Assembly (NCBI GenBank): GCA_905198125.1
Contig: CAJKBH010000056.1
Span: 1 to 14,649 of the forward strand
Reading direction: 5' to 3'
DNA: 14,649 bases
Source: an uncultured Porphyromonadaceae bacterium
GTDB taxonomy: Bacteria > Bacteroidota > Bacteroidia > Bacteroidales > Muribaculaceae
Part shown: piece after piece, positions 1 to 6,401 of the stretch
How the letters are laid out: each line of letters starts with the position of its first letter
Position numbering within the stretch: position 1 is the stretch's first letter
Translations under genes and position numbers: made by a program
The notes under the pieces: model-generated
The model's input: only the letters and a program-made list of their open reading frames with translations
Databases searched by the model: none
Told to the model about the DNA's origin: nothing

Positions 1-30
1 AGTCGCCGACGCAAGCCGCAACGACTGGAG

Positions 31-92
31 GGGCGGTGTCCCCACCGCCCACAGAATCTAACCGCCCAACTGTTGACGGCGTGGACGCCGTC
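31..92. repeat. Two GC-rich perfect hairpins
   Basis: Two perfect inverted repeats lie close together. The first pairs GGGCGGTG (31-38) with CACCGCCC (43-50) around a 4-nt loop. The second pairs GACGGCGT (75-82) with ACGCCGTC (85-92) around 2 nt. Neither is followed by a T-tract, so they are not classical terminators. The 12-mer GGGCGGTGTCCC of the first hairpin recurs at 13278-13289, just before repeat copy C, with similar sequence on its left side, so this may be a second small dispersed repeat family. Apart from these hairpins and the operator-like sites listed separately, 1-352 holds no gene that I can support. Confidence 0.6.
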
Positions 93-170
93 ATTCAGTA
101 CCGGCCTGCGGAGACCCCGCGTTCCTTCTATTGCTATTGCAATCCTATGAGCCACGAACAAAATCATACT

Positions 171-195
171 TTTTGTTAATCGTAACAAATAAAAT
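171..195. promoter_or_regulatory. Operator-like palindrome, copy 1 of a 25-bp direct repeat
   Basis: This 25-bp stretch is repeated identically at 249-273. Its core TTTGTTAATCGTAACAAA has 7-bp perfect inverted arms (TTTGTTA / TAACAAA) around ATCG, the form expected for a dimeric repressor or activator. Both copies lie upstream of the SLC13 permease remnant, so the simplest reading is a regulator site that once controlled that transporter. The regulator is not identifiable from this window. Confidence 0.55.
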
Positions 196-248
196 CAAGA
201 AAATTGGAATTTTATTTGGTATAATAAATAAAAATGTGGAATTTTGAA

Positions 249-273
249 TTTTGTTAATCGTAACAAATAAAAT
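249..273. promoter_or_regulatory. Operator-like palindrome, copy 2 of a 25-bp direct repeat
   Basis: Identical to 171-195 with a 78-bp start-to-start distance. Exact conservation of an AT-rich palindrome beside a decayed gene suggests either recent decay or a site that still serves something else. It lies 80 bp upstream of the remnant start codon at 353. Confidence 0.55.
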
Positions 274-352
274 TCCATTGCGGAGAGGCTGGAACAAAGA
301 CGTGGAAGGGTATTGTTGAAATGATTTAAGAACGAAAAGGGAACTATACGCC

Positions 353-542
353 ATGTGGATAACGATCATGACGCTTGTGCTGGCCGGGGCCGGATTCGTA
401 TGGGGCCGGATACGGGCCGACATCGTGGCGCTTATCGCGCTGTTGATCCTGACTCTGTCGGGAATATTGACCACGCAGGAGGCCCTGTCGGGCTTCTCGA
501 ATCCTCATGATATTCGTCATCCCGCTGTTCTTTCCGTTCTGA
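353..542 (+). pseudogene. SLC13-family permease remnant (internally deleted)
   Basis: The ATG at 353 begins about 51 codons that look like the N-terminus of SLC13/DASS-type sodium:anion symporters with TrkA-C domains: a first membrane helix, a GRIRADIVAL segment, a second helix, then the EALSGFSNP motif. The reading then goes out of register. From 507, shifted by one frame, the sequence reads MIFVIPLFFPF followed by TGA at 540-542, which resembles the hydrophobic end of the same family. I infer that most of a permease of roughly 600 residues was deleted, joining the two ends out of frame. The raw reading frame runs on to 583 into repeat copy A, which is not meaningful. The N-terminal assignment is fairly secure; the C-terminal remnant is inference. 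Confidence 0.65.
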
Positions 543-552
543 TTGTTTTCAG

Positions 553-723
553 TAATTCAACTTTTTGCATGTCGGAATTATAAAGATCTCAAGTCACAGA
601 ACCGGCGGGAAAAGCGTGGCTATGTGAGTCTCTCCGAGGCACCAAATTCCGATAGGAAAATAATCGACCGAAATAGTTCTGTGTCTTGCCTTTATTTTAA
701 TCCCATCAAGTGAACTTGAATTA
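553..723 (+). repeat. Fold-back repeat copy A (inner palindrome lost)
   Basis: The left arm from TAATTCAA (553) to CACAGAAC (about 602) is an imperfect inverted match of the right arm from GTTCTGTG (676) to TTGAATTA (723). Between the arms it reads CTATGTGAGT directly joined to CTCTCCGAGG (630-639), then a stretch to about 671 nearly identical to the complement of copy B. The inner palindrome present in B and C is absent except for that 10-bp edge. AGTAA at 551-555 and 723-727 could be a target duplication. It starts 10 bp after the permease remnant ends. Confidence 0.75.
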
Positions 724-811
724 GTAACTGCTTATGAAATAATATGAGCGTGTTGTTAGTTATAATAATATATGCTAATATTCAGAACGTTGATCTTAAT
801 TGGATAAAGAC

Positions 812-1906
812 ATGCAAGTCGGAAAAATATTGTTGCCATTGCTGATTCTGGGCAATGCGTTCATGGCACCGTCGGCGAATGACGGCCGGGATGCAAAATT
901 CATTCCCGCATCCGATTCACGTATAGCCTACATGGGCCGTATCAGTACCGCCAAGCCGGATACGGTCAGATTTACTTATCCGGGAGTAAATATAAACGTG
1001 GGATTTACCGGCACTTCGCTGAAAATGGGCGTGAAGCCGGGCAGCGGCTCCTATATGATAGAGATAGACGATGAATTGCCTTACCGGCTGAACATAGGGC
1101 CGAATGATTCCATTGTGACCTTGGCCGAAAGCCTTCCGGAAGGTAATCATAAGGTGCGCGCCACGTATGTCCTGGAGGGATATGCGCTGAAGCCGGAATT
1201 CCATGGATTCTATGTGGATAAGGGCGCGGACCTGTCGGCCAAACCGGTGCTTCCCAAGAGGAAGATAGAGTTTATCGGCAATTCGATAACGTGCGGTTAC
1301 GGGGTCGAAGCCGACAAGCCCACGGATCGGTTCACATACGATACCGAGAATTTCTATTATACTTACGCTGCACGGACGGCGAGAAACCTTGACGCACAGC
1401 ACTTGGTAGTGGCGCGGTCGGGTATAGGAGTGTACAGAAACTATGGCAGTCCGAGGGAGGGTTGCAGGGGTGACATGCCGGATATGTACGGACAGACTCT
1501 GTTCGGCGATGCCACCGAGGTGTGGGATCACTCGCAGTACCGGCCCGATGTGGTGTGCGTGAATTTAGGCACCAATGACGTAAGCGAGGACAAATATGAG
1601 GTCGCGTTGCTGGAGGACGGTTACAGAAAGTTCATAAAGCATTTGCGTTCCACGTACCCGGATGCTAAAATAATTCTATTGACCGGCTCGATGCTGAACG
1701 GGCGCCCACTGCAGGTGGTGAAAGATGCGTTGAACAAGGTGACCCAGGAGCTGAAGTCAGCCGGCGACAGGAACCTGTATCGTTTTGACTTCACTCCGCA
1801 GACCGGCTCCCTGGGCATGGGTGCCGACTACCATCCCTCGATCCGCCAGCAGCAGAAGATGGCCTCCGAGCTCACCGCCTACCTCCGCAAGCTGATGAAG
1901 TGGTAA
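812..1906 (+). CDS. Secreted SGNH/GDSL esterase, CE2-like
   Basis: Predicted acyl-ester hydrolase, exported from the cytoplasm and likely to remove acetyl or other acyl groups from glycans. I chose the ATG at 812 (364 residues); an in-frame TTG at 800 would add four. A short hydrophobic segment at residues 6-17 followed by small residues looks like a signal peptide. Residues about 27-140 form a beta-rich domain like the jelly roll that precedes the catalytic domain in carbohydrate esterase family 2. The SGNH domain follows: GNSIT with nucleophile Ser158, GTND at 253-256, and a terminal D-Y-H-P with Asp339 and His341. This order and length match CE2-like enzymes of Bacteroidota. The substrate is unknown. 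It is followed 73 bp later by another predicted hydrolase on the same strand, probably one operon. No good TAnnTTTG promoter is seen in 724-811, which is AT-rich. Confidence 0.88.
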   Translation: MQVGKILLPLLILGNAFMAPSANDGRDAKFIPASDSRIAYMGRISTAKPDTVRFTYPGVNINVGFTGTSLKMGVKPGSGSYMIEIDDELPYRLNIGPNDSIVTLAESLPEGNHKVRATYVLEGYALKPEFHGFYVDKGADLSAKPVLPKRKIEFIGNSITCGYGVEADKPTDRFTYDTENFYYTYAARTARNLDAQHLVVARSGIGVYRNYGSPREGCRGDMPDMYGQTLFGDATEVWDHSQYRPDVVCVNLGTNDVSEDKYEVALLEDGYRKFIKHLRSTYPDAKIILLTGSMLNGRPLQVVKDALNKVTQELKSAGDRNLYRFDFTPQTGSLGMGADYHPSIRQQQKMASELTAYLRKLMKW

Positions 1907-1914
1907 ATTTCAAA

Positions 1915-1973
1915 CCGGTTGAGTTGAACGGGGTGGTTGAGAGTATTAAAAAAAGAGGGGGCAATTCAACCGG
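1915..1973 (+). promoter_or_regulatory. Intercistronic hairpin before the second hydrolase
   Basis: CCGGTTGAGTTG (1915-1926) can pair with CAATTCAACCGG (1962-1973), 11 of 12 positions, leaving a 35-nt loop that contains an A/G-rich tract. The right arm ends 6 nt before the ATG at 1980. In mRNA this stem could limit ribosome access to the second gene or stabilise processed ends. It has no trailing T-tract, so termination is less likely. Function is inferred. Confidence 0.45.
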
Positions 1974-1979
1974 ATTGAT

Positions 1980-3200
1980 ATGAGACAAGGAATAAAGAGA
2001 ATAGCGGCCAGTGTGCTGGCGTTGGTAGGAATAGTCGCGATGGCTGATGCCGGGCAGACTAAGATATTCGACTACATGTATGGCGGCGACGGGCAGAGGG
2101 TATGTCTGCGCCTGCCGAAAGAGAAGTCGGTGCGCGCGGTGCTATATGCGCATCAGAACATGACGGAGGAGGTGCTGTTCCGCTCGCCGTCGTTTACGCA
2201 CAGGATGGATTCGCTCGGCGTGGCTATGGTGTTCGTGCAGAGCGGTTCGCAGAACTGGGACACGTCCACAGGTTGCCAGGAACGCTTCGAAAGCATCATC
2301 GACTCGCTGGCCTCGATGTCGGGCCATAATGAGATAAAGACGGCCCGTATAATACCGTTCGGGCATTCGGCGCAGGCTACGTTCCCGTGGAATTTCGCGG
2401 CGTGGAATCCGGACCGTACGCTGTGCGTGATATCGTTTCACGGCGATGCTCCGCGCACCAACCTGTGCGGCTATGGCCGCGCCAACGTGGAGTGGGGGCG
2501 CACCCGCAACATCGACCGCATTCCGGCGCTGATGGTGATGGGTGAGTATGAATGGTGGAACGCGCGTTTGCGTCCGGCACTCGCCTTCCAGATGATGTAT
2601 CCCGACAGCCGTATCTCCTTCCTGTGCGATGCCGGCAGAGGTCATTTCGACCTGTCGGAAGCCACCCAGGATTATATGGCACGGTTCATAGCCAAGGCTC
2701 TGGAGAATCCGCGTCCCGAGGATGGCGTGAGATATTCGCGCTGGTTTGAGGACGGAACGGAAAGTACGGATCCGCACGAACAGTTCTGGTATCAGGATCA
2801 GGAGATGGTGGACCTGACCAAGGCTCGTTATGCCGAGACACGCGGTAAGAAAATGCAGTATGTGTCGCTGAAAATCAACGGCGAACTGCTTCCGTATGAC
2901 AAGGACAGCCATGTCAAGATCAACGGCAAGTATCATGAGGGAGAGTTCACGGTTGAGCCGGTGTTTACGGACGAAACACGCATGACTGAGAGTGACGCTC
3001 ATGCCGCCGTACGCCCGCGGGTGGTGCTGATCTCAGGCCCGGCCATTCAGACCGGCGAATACACCTTCCGTTACGATCCCGATTATTTCGGACGTGACCC
3101 CAAACGCCAGTGGACCGGCATCACCTTCTGCGTGGAAGCCGACGGCGACGCCACCTACAAGCCTGCCGTCCAGGAACTGAAACTCAGCAAAGCAAAATAA
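1980..3200 (+). CDS. Secreted alpha/beta hydrolase (esterase-like)
   Basis: A 406-residue predicted exported hydrolase. Residues 1-24 form a signal peptide (basic start, hydrophobic core, ADA before Gly25). The catalytic domain runs from about 30 to 240: strand VRAVLYAH, the nucleophile elbow G-H-S-A-Q with Ser130, a possible acid near Glu189 after LMVMGEY, and the histidine motif GRGHFDL with His222. This resembles esterase/PHB-depolymerase-like and feruloyl-esterase-like families. Residues about 250-406 form a beta-rich C-terminal region of unknown role, perhaps substrate binding. Its position 73 bp after the SGNH esterase suggests co-transcription and a shared ester-decorated glycan substrate. 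No SusC/SusD pair or glycosidase lies nearby, so the target cannot be named. It ends only 7 bp from the convergent gene at 3208, with no terminator hairpin between. Confidence 0.8.
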   Translation: MRQGIKRIAASVLALVGIVAMADAGQTKIFDYMYGGDGQRVCLRLPKEKSVRAVLYAHQNMTEEVLFRSPSFTHRMDSLGVAMVFVQSGSQNWDTSTGCQERFESIIDSLASMSGHNEIKTARIIPFGHSAQATFPWNFAAWNPDRTLCVISFHGDAPRTNLCGYGRANVEWGRTRNIDRIPALMVMGEYEWWNARLRPALAFQMMYPDSRISFLCDAGRGHFDLSEATQDYMARFIAKALENPRPEDGVRYSRWFEDGTESTDPHEQFWYQDQEMVDLTKARYAETRGKKMQYVSLKINGELLPYDKDSHVKINGKYHEGEFTVEPVFTDETRMTESDAHAAVRPRVVLISGPAIQTGEYTFRYDPDYFGRDPKRQWTGITFCVEADGDATYKPAVQELKLSKAK

Positions 3201-3207
3201 CTACTTT

Positions 3208-3831
3208 TTAGCCTCTTATGAATATTGCGCCCGGCTCGCGGAAAGTTATTGGAATGCAATAGTGTAAGTCGCTCTTTCGAGGCGTGAAGTATTTGACGCG
3301 GAAGTTGGGCAACGCATTGACAAGTCTTAGGGCCTCTTGATTTGCCGCCTCGTTTTTGCTGGGACGCATAATCTTGGCGTTGCCTATCGAGCCGTCGGGA
3401 TGAACGGTAAAGTCAACAATTACCCGTTCGGAACCTTTGTAACCTTCAGGCACCCGGAGGTTGGCATCAATCCATTCCTTTAGTTTTCCGTTGCCTCCGG
3501 GAAACTCACAGCGTGGGTCAAGGTTTATAAACAGTTTTTTCATTTCCGCCTTAATGCCGGCAACGGTTTCAGGCGAAACCGTCAGGAACACAGCCCGGTT
3601 GCCGTACTCGTCGTTTTTCACTTCCATCTTCCGGATGGAGTCGGCCGGCACCATGTCAAGTGGTGCGCCTGCTATCCATTCGTTGTTGAAATAGTAAAAT
3701 ACGGTTTCTGTGTCCTTCTCGGTGAGCGGGAACTGAATTTCTCGTACAGTGCTGTCATTCACGCAGCAATCCTGCGCGAACGCCACGCACGCCTGAACGA
3801 TAATCGCGGAAACTAATAATAACTTCTTCAT
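3208..3831 (-). CDS. Exported TonB C-terminal-domain protein
   Basis: 207 residues. Residues 1-19 are a cleavable signal peptide ending AFA before Gln20; a Cys at 15 does not fit a normal lipobox. Residues about 30-95 (FYYFNNEWI, then ADSIRKMEV and AVFLTVS) resemble the small beta-alpha-beta 'plug-like' module found in Bacteroidota TonB/BlaR-type proteins. Residues about 108-197 match the TonB C-terminal fold: FPGGNGKLKEWI, then VIVDFTVHPDGSIGNAKI and EALRLVNALP. Unlike a true TonB energy transducer it has no retained N-terminal membrane anchor or proline-rich spacer, so it probably acts in the periplasm or outer membrane, not with ExbBD directly. A partner receptor is not present. The ATG at 3829-3831 fits the signal peptide well. 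Confidence 0.75.
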   Translation of the reverse strand: MKKLLLVSAIIVQACVAFAQDCCVNDSTVREIQFPLTEKDTETVFYYFNNEWIAGAPLDMVPADSIRKMEVKNDEYGNRAVFLTVSPETVAGIKAEMKKLFINLDPRCEFPGGNGKLKEWIDANLRVPEGYKGSERVIVDFTVHPDGSIGNAKIMRPSKNEAANQEALRLVNALPNFRVKYFTPRKSDLHYCIPITFREPGAIFIRG

Positions 3832-3891
3832 AATGGTTTAAGGCTTCTTATTTTTCAAAATGTCACGGATCGGTCGCATCCGTTCCGATTG

Positions 3892-3899
3892 CAAATTTA
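3892..3899 (-). promoter_or_regulatory. Putative -7 promoter element for the TonB-domain gene
   Basis: On the minus strand this reads TAAATTTG, a full match to TAnnTTTG, about 60 bp before the start at 3831. The nearest upstream TTTG (3926-3929) is 26 bp away, longer than the usual 19-21, so the promoter is only partly supported. Confidence 0.4.
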
Positions 3900-3943
3900 G
3901 TAAGGGTAAATGGATCTGGTCTTAACAAATGTATAGAGTATGT

Positions 3944-4519
3944 TTACTTTTTGATATTTGTGTCCGGATTCTTTGTCAACTCCCGGCGGATACGGCTGAG
4001 ATGGTTTGGTGTAATCAAGAGGAAAGAGGACAGATCTTTCAATGTAACGGTCTCAACAATTTGGGGATATTGTTCACATAGTGCCACATAACGCTGACGT
4101 GGCGATTTGCGGTAAAGATTGAGCAACCGCATGAATATCATATTGAACAGCGATTTGTATTCGTCGAGCAGCGATGGGGAAAGAAACTCTTTGAAAGTCC
4201 TTAACGGTATTCGCAATATTTCACAATCAGCCCCGGCTATAATTGACATCTGGGAAGGCTCTCCATGCAGCGATGAATGGAAATCTGTAATGAACTGACC
4301 GGGAAAGGCAAAATTAATTACTGCCTCATTTCCCGAATCATTAAGGGTGACGACTTTGAAATAGCCCGACACTACAAGGGCTGCATAGCGTGTAATGGTT
4401 CCTTGCTGAACAAAATGTTCCCCTTTCTTATAAAGGCATGACATACCCTTCTCGCGGCAATAATCAGTGGCTGCCGTAAGATCCAGAAAGTCGATATATG
4501 AGTTGAACTGTGAAGGCAT
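3944..4519 (-). CDS. Crp/Fnr-family transcription regulator
   Basis: 191 residues from the ATG at 4519; a TTG at 4528 would add three. Residues about 30-115 form a cyclic-nucleotide-binding-type beta barrel (YKKGEHFVQQG, then LVVSGYFKV and FAFPGQFITD), and residues about 158-181 (VTLKDLSSFL and ITPNHLSRIRREL) a C-terminal helix-turn-helix. The barrel lacks an obvious classic cAMP-binding RxS/T cassette, and there is no cysteine cluster as in Fnr, so the ligand is unknown; this is typical of the many Bacteroidota paralogues. It sits 64 bp downstream of the antitoxin gene on the same strand. No clear TAnnTTTG box lies in that gap, so it may be read through from the toxin-antitoxin promoter. A purine-rich GAGGAG about 25 nt upstream of the ATG looks like a Shine-Dalgarno sequence but is far from it. 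Confidence 0.83.
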   Translation of the reverse strand: MPSQFNSYIDFLDLTAATDYCREKGMSCLYKKGEHFVQQGTITRYAALVVSGYFKVVTLNDSGNEAVINFAFPGQFITDFHSSLHGEPSQMSIIAGADCEILRIPLRTFKEFLSPSLLDEYKSLFNMIFMRLLNLYRKSPRQRYVALCEQYPQIVETVTLKDLSSFLLITPNHLSRIRRELTKNPDTNIKK

Positions 4520-4592
4520 AGAGAACAACTTTATGCCATCTCCTCTAAATAATTCATTGCCGTGCTTGCCATAATATTACTCATTACTGATT

Positions 4593-4859
4593 TTAGCCTA
4601 CCGTAATAATAGGCTTGCCGAAGAAAGTGGATAGCATAGCGAGTGTGGCGATGGTGAAATTGTGCTCGCCGCTCAGCCATTTGGTGATTTCGCTGGGCCT
4701 GCGTCCGAGGGCATCGGCAAACTGTTTCTTCGATAAACCTTTTTGTCTCATCAGTGCATCTATGCGATCGGATATTTCAAAAGATAGGTCAACCTCTGCC
4801 TGAATGTTTGCCGGAATAGGGCCGAGCATTTCTTCGAGTGTTCTGGTTGTGCGCTTCAT
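4593..4859 (-). CDS. HigA-like XRE-family antitoxin
   Basis: 88 residues. Residues about 30-80 form an XRE/Cro helix-turn-helix (QKGLSKKQFADALGRRPSEITKWLSGEHNFTI). The N-terminal 28 residues are charged and could neutralise the toxin. Its ATG overlaps the toxin stop codon in an ATGA (4859 down to 4856), indicating translational coupling. Toxin-first order is the signature of HigBA-type modules. It likely represses its own operon through the palindrome upstream of the toxin. Confidence 0.8.
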   Translation of the reverse strand: MKRTTRTLEEMLGPIPANIQAEVDLSFEISDRIDALMRQKGLSKKQFADALGRRPSEITKWLSGEHNFTIATLAMLSTFFGKPIITVG

Positions 4860-5326
4860 AATTCAAATATATAGTCAGTTTCTATTGTCGATTCGGTAAT
4901 ATTTACGTTGCCGAGAGCAACTTCCTGCCGGAGTAGTTGCTCGAATTTTTGTAAAGTCATCACATATCCGTTAAGGAGTGTGTCATCTTCATATCGTTGA
5001 GATGTTTTTACTCCACCATTGCCTAATATCAGTATCTTGTCCGACAGTCGCAGACAGTAGAGGCGCAATTTGGATGATATCACAGGTAGTGCAACAACAG
5101 AATCATTCATTTTGCCCTCTGTGCGGAAGTATCGTTCCAGCGCACCATTCTTGGCAATGCGTTTGATAAATGCTGCGATCCGAGAGAAATCCTCGCTGTA
5201 CTCGGCATCTTCTCTGAATTTGGTGACAAATTTTTCAAATTCGGATTCGACATCGCGGAGAAACTGCAATGTATAGATTGTACAGTTCTCGCCGTCCTGG
5301 ATAAGATATAATTCTACTTCGCTCAT
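4856..5326 (-). CDS. HigB/RelE-like toxin candidate
   Basis: 156 residues, first gene of the overlapping pair. The middle resembles the RelE/HigB ribonuclease fold: helices with FSRIAAFIKRIAKNGAL (48-64), strand SSKLRLYCLRL (84-94), then DKILILGNGGVKTSQ (96-110) in place of the usual final strands, and a C-terminal helix around LNGYVMTLQKFEQLL. It is longer than typical HigB proteins of about 110 residues, with extra N-terminal sequence (1-40) and an acidic tail. Family assignment rests mostly on gene order, overlap and general pattern, so catalysis is inferred. If active, it would cleave mRNA on ribosomes until bound by the downstream protein. Confidence 0.65.
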   Translation of the reverse strand: MSEVELYLIQDGENCTIYTLQFLRDVESEFEKFVTKFREDAEYSEDFSRIAAFIKRIAKNGALERYFRTEGKMNDSVVALPVISSKLRLYCLRLSDKILILGNGGVKTSQRYEDDTLLNGYVMTLQKFEQLLRQEVALGNVNITESTIETDYIFEL

Positions 5327-5375
5327 GGATGGGTAATATATGTAGATTTAACATTATAACGCAATGCCCCAATAA

Positions 5376-5410
5376 ATATTTCACTTTAAAATGAAATATA
5401 TGCAAAATTA
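5376..5410 (-). promoter_or_regulatory. Toxin-antitoxin promoter/operator candidate
   Basis: ATATTTCA (5376-5383) and TGAAATAT (5392-5399) form a perfect 8-bp inverted repeat around CTTTAAAA. On the minus strand, TAATTTTG at 5410-5403 matches the TAnnTTTG -7 box, so the transcription start would fall on the palindrome, a good place for autorepression by the antitoxin. No TTTG is found at the -33 position. Confidence 0.5.
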
Positions 5411-5414
5411 TCTG

Positions 5415-6266
5415 TCAGTCGCGCATGCGGTTGCGGAACCGGAGGGGCGTCATGCCGGTCTGCTTGCGGAAGATGCGGCACAGGTACGAGGGGTCGTCGT
5501 AATGAAGGCGCTCGGCTATCTGCTTTACGGTCAGGTCGGTGGTGTCGAGCAGGTTCTTGACCACCAGCCCGATCTGTATGTTGATCTGTTCCTTGGCCGT
5601 GGTGCCGAAATATTTACGGTTGATGATGTTCAGGTAATTGGGGGTGATGTTGAGCCTGTCGGCATAATAAGCCACGTCGTGATGCCTGGCGTAATGCCTG
5701 CTCAGCAGGGCGATGAAGTCGTTGGCCAGCACCCATGCCCGGTTCTTGGCCGGGTTGTCGCCAAGCTGCCCCAACCGCCGTTCTATCTGATCGGCCATGA
5801 TGTGCATCAGGTTCTCGGTTTCATTGTGCATTGTTTCGAAACGGATCGGCTCCGAATAATTCGCCTCTATCCATTCAAGCATCGAAAACCAGTTATACAC
5901 TATTTCGCGGAGGGGATGGGGGAGGGGAAAGACCGTGGACTTGAATACAAATTCCCAGAAACGGTTGGATGTCATCAGATAGAATATGTCGAGTGTCTCA
6001 TTGAATCCGATGCGCAGACACACGGCTTTGAAATCGTCTGAGAATTGCAGAGGCACCGTGACCATGTCGAATGTGATGAACGCCATACGACCGGGTCGGA
6101 GCGTGCGGAGTCGTGAGCTGATTGAGAATTCGGCCGAACCTTCGCGGCATAACATGATGAGGCAGCCATCCACCGGCAATGGCTGTCCGCACCGCCATGT
6201 CGAGGCATTGGCCTGACCGCACGAGTATGGTGTGAGGTGATGTTTATTCGGGTTATTTGCCGTCAT
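5415..6266 (-). CDS. AraC-family transcription regulator
   Basis: 283 residues. The N-terminal part (about 10-110) is a cupin-like sensor region with a DGCLIMLCREGSAEF strand and an LRPGRMAFI turn. Residues about 180-280 are the AraC/XylS DNA-binding domain, with the first helix-turn-helix near 196-217 (VAYYADRLNITPNYLNIINRK) and the second near 245-267, ending with the family signature around FRKQTGMTPLRFR. It faces away from the MATE efflux gene across a shared control region, so it may regulate that gene in response to the exported compound. An inverted repeat at 6311-6336 between the two is a candidate site. The later insertion of repeat B now separates the control region from the MATE start codon. 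Confidence 0.9.
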   Translation of the reverse strand: MTANNPNKHHLTPYSCGQANASTWRCGQPLPVDGCLIMLCREGSAEFSISSRLRTLRPGRMAFITFDMVTVPLQFSDDFKAVCLRIGFNETLDIFYLMTSNRFWEFVFKSTVFPLPHPLREIVYNWFSMLEWIEANYSEPIRFETMHNETENLMHIMADQIERRLGQLGDNPAKNRAWVLANDFIALLSRHYARHHDVAYYADRLNITPNYLNIINRKYFGTTAKEQINIQIGLVVKNLLDTTDLTVKQIAERLHYDDPSYLCRIFRKQTGMTPLRFRNRMRD

Positions 6267-6296
6267 AGAATGTGTAAAATTACCTTAAATTCGGCA

Positions 6297-6336
6297 ATTT
6301 TGCAAAATATGTTATAAAAAGTACTGTCTTTATAAC
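6297..6336. promoter_or_regulatory. Operator candidates between araC-type and MATE genes
   Basis: Two symmetric sites lie here: a perfect 12-bp palindrome ATTTTGCAAAAT (6297-6308), and GTTATAAA (6311-6318) inverted against TTTATAAC (6329-6336). The second ends 2 bp before the -33 box of the rightward promoter. The first overlaps where the leftward promoter of the AraC gene should be. Together they are plausible sites for the AraC-type protein or another regulator. Confidence 0.45.
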
Positions 6337-6338
6337 GT

Positions 6339-6368
6339 TTTGGCCCTCGGTTATGGCTGATATATTTG
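6339..6368 (+). promoter_or_regulatory. Promoter reading toward repeat B and the MATE gene
   Basis: TTTG at 6339-6342, an 18-bp spacer and TATATTTG at 6361-6368 match the Bacteroidota promoter pattern, with spacing one base short of the usual 19-21. A second TAATTTTG lies at 6370-6377. The expected transcription start near 6375 leaves a leader of over 400 nt before the MATE ATG, nearly all of it repeat B. Confidence 0.6.
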
Positions 6369-6401
6369 CTAATTTTGCAGCCGGTTTGAAATTACCCCTT
6401 T

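Noticed and set aside
917..1531. 204-codon minus-strand open frame
   Set aside because: It is a shadow of the SGNH esterase reading frame.
1905..1980. Intrinsic terminator between the two hydrolase genes
   Set aside because: The inverted repeat has a 35-nt loop and no T-tract, and its right arm abuts the next start codon, so it fits a translational or processing role better.
2142..3002. 286-codon minus-strand open frame
   Set aside because: It is antisense to the alpha/beta hydrolase, which has a signal peptide and catalytic motifs; the antisense product has none.
5391..6041. 216-codon plus-strand open frame
   Set aside because: It is antisense to the AraC-family gene, whose helix-turn-helix motifs are clear.
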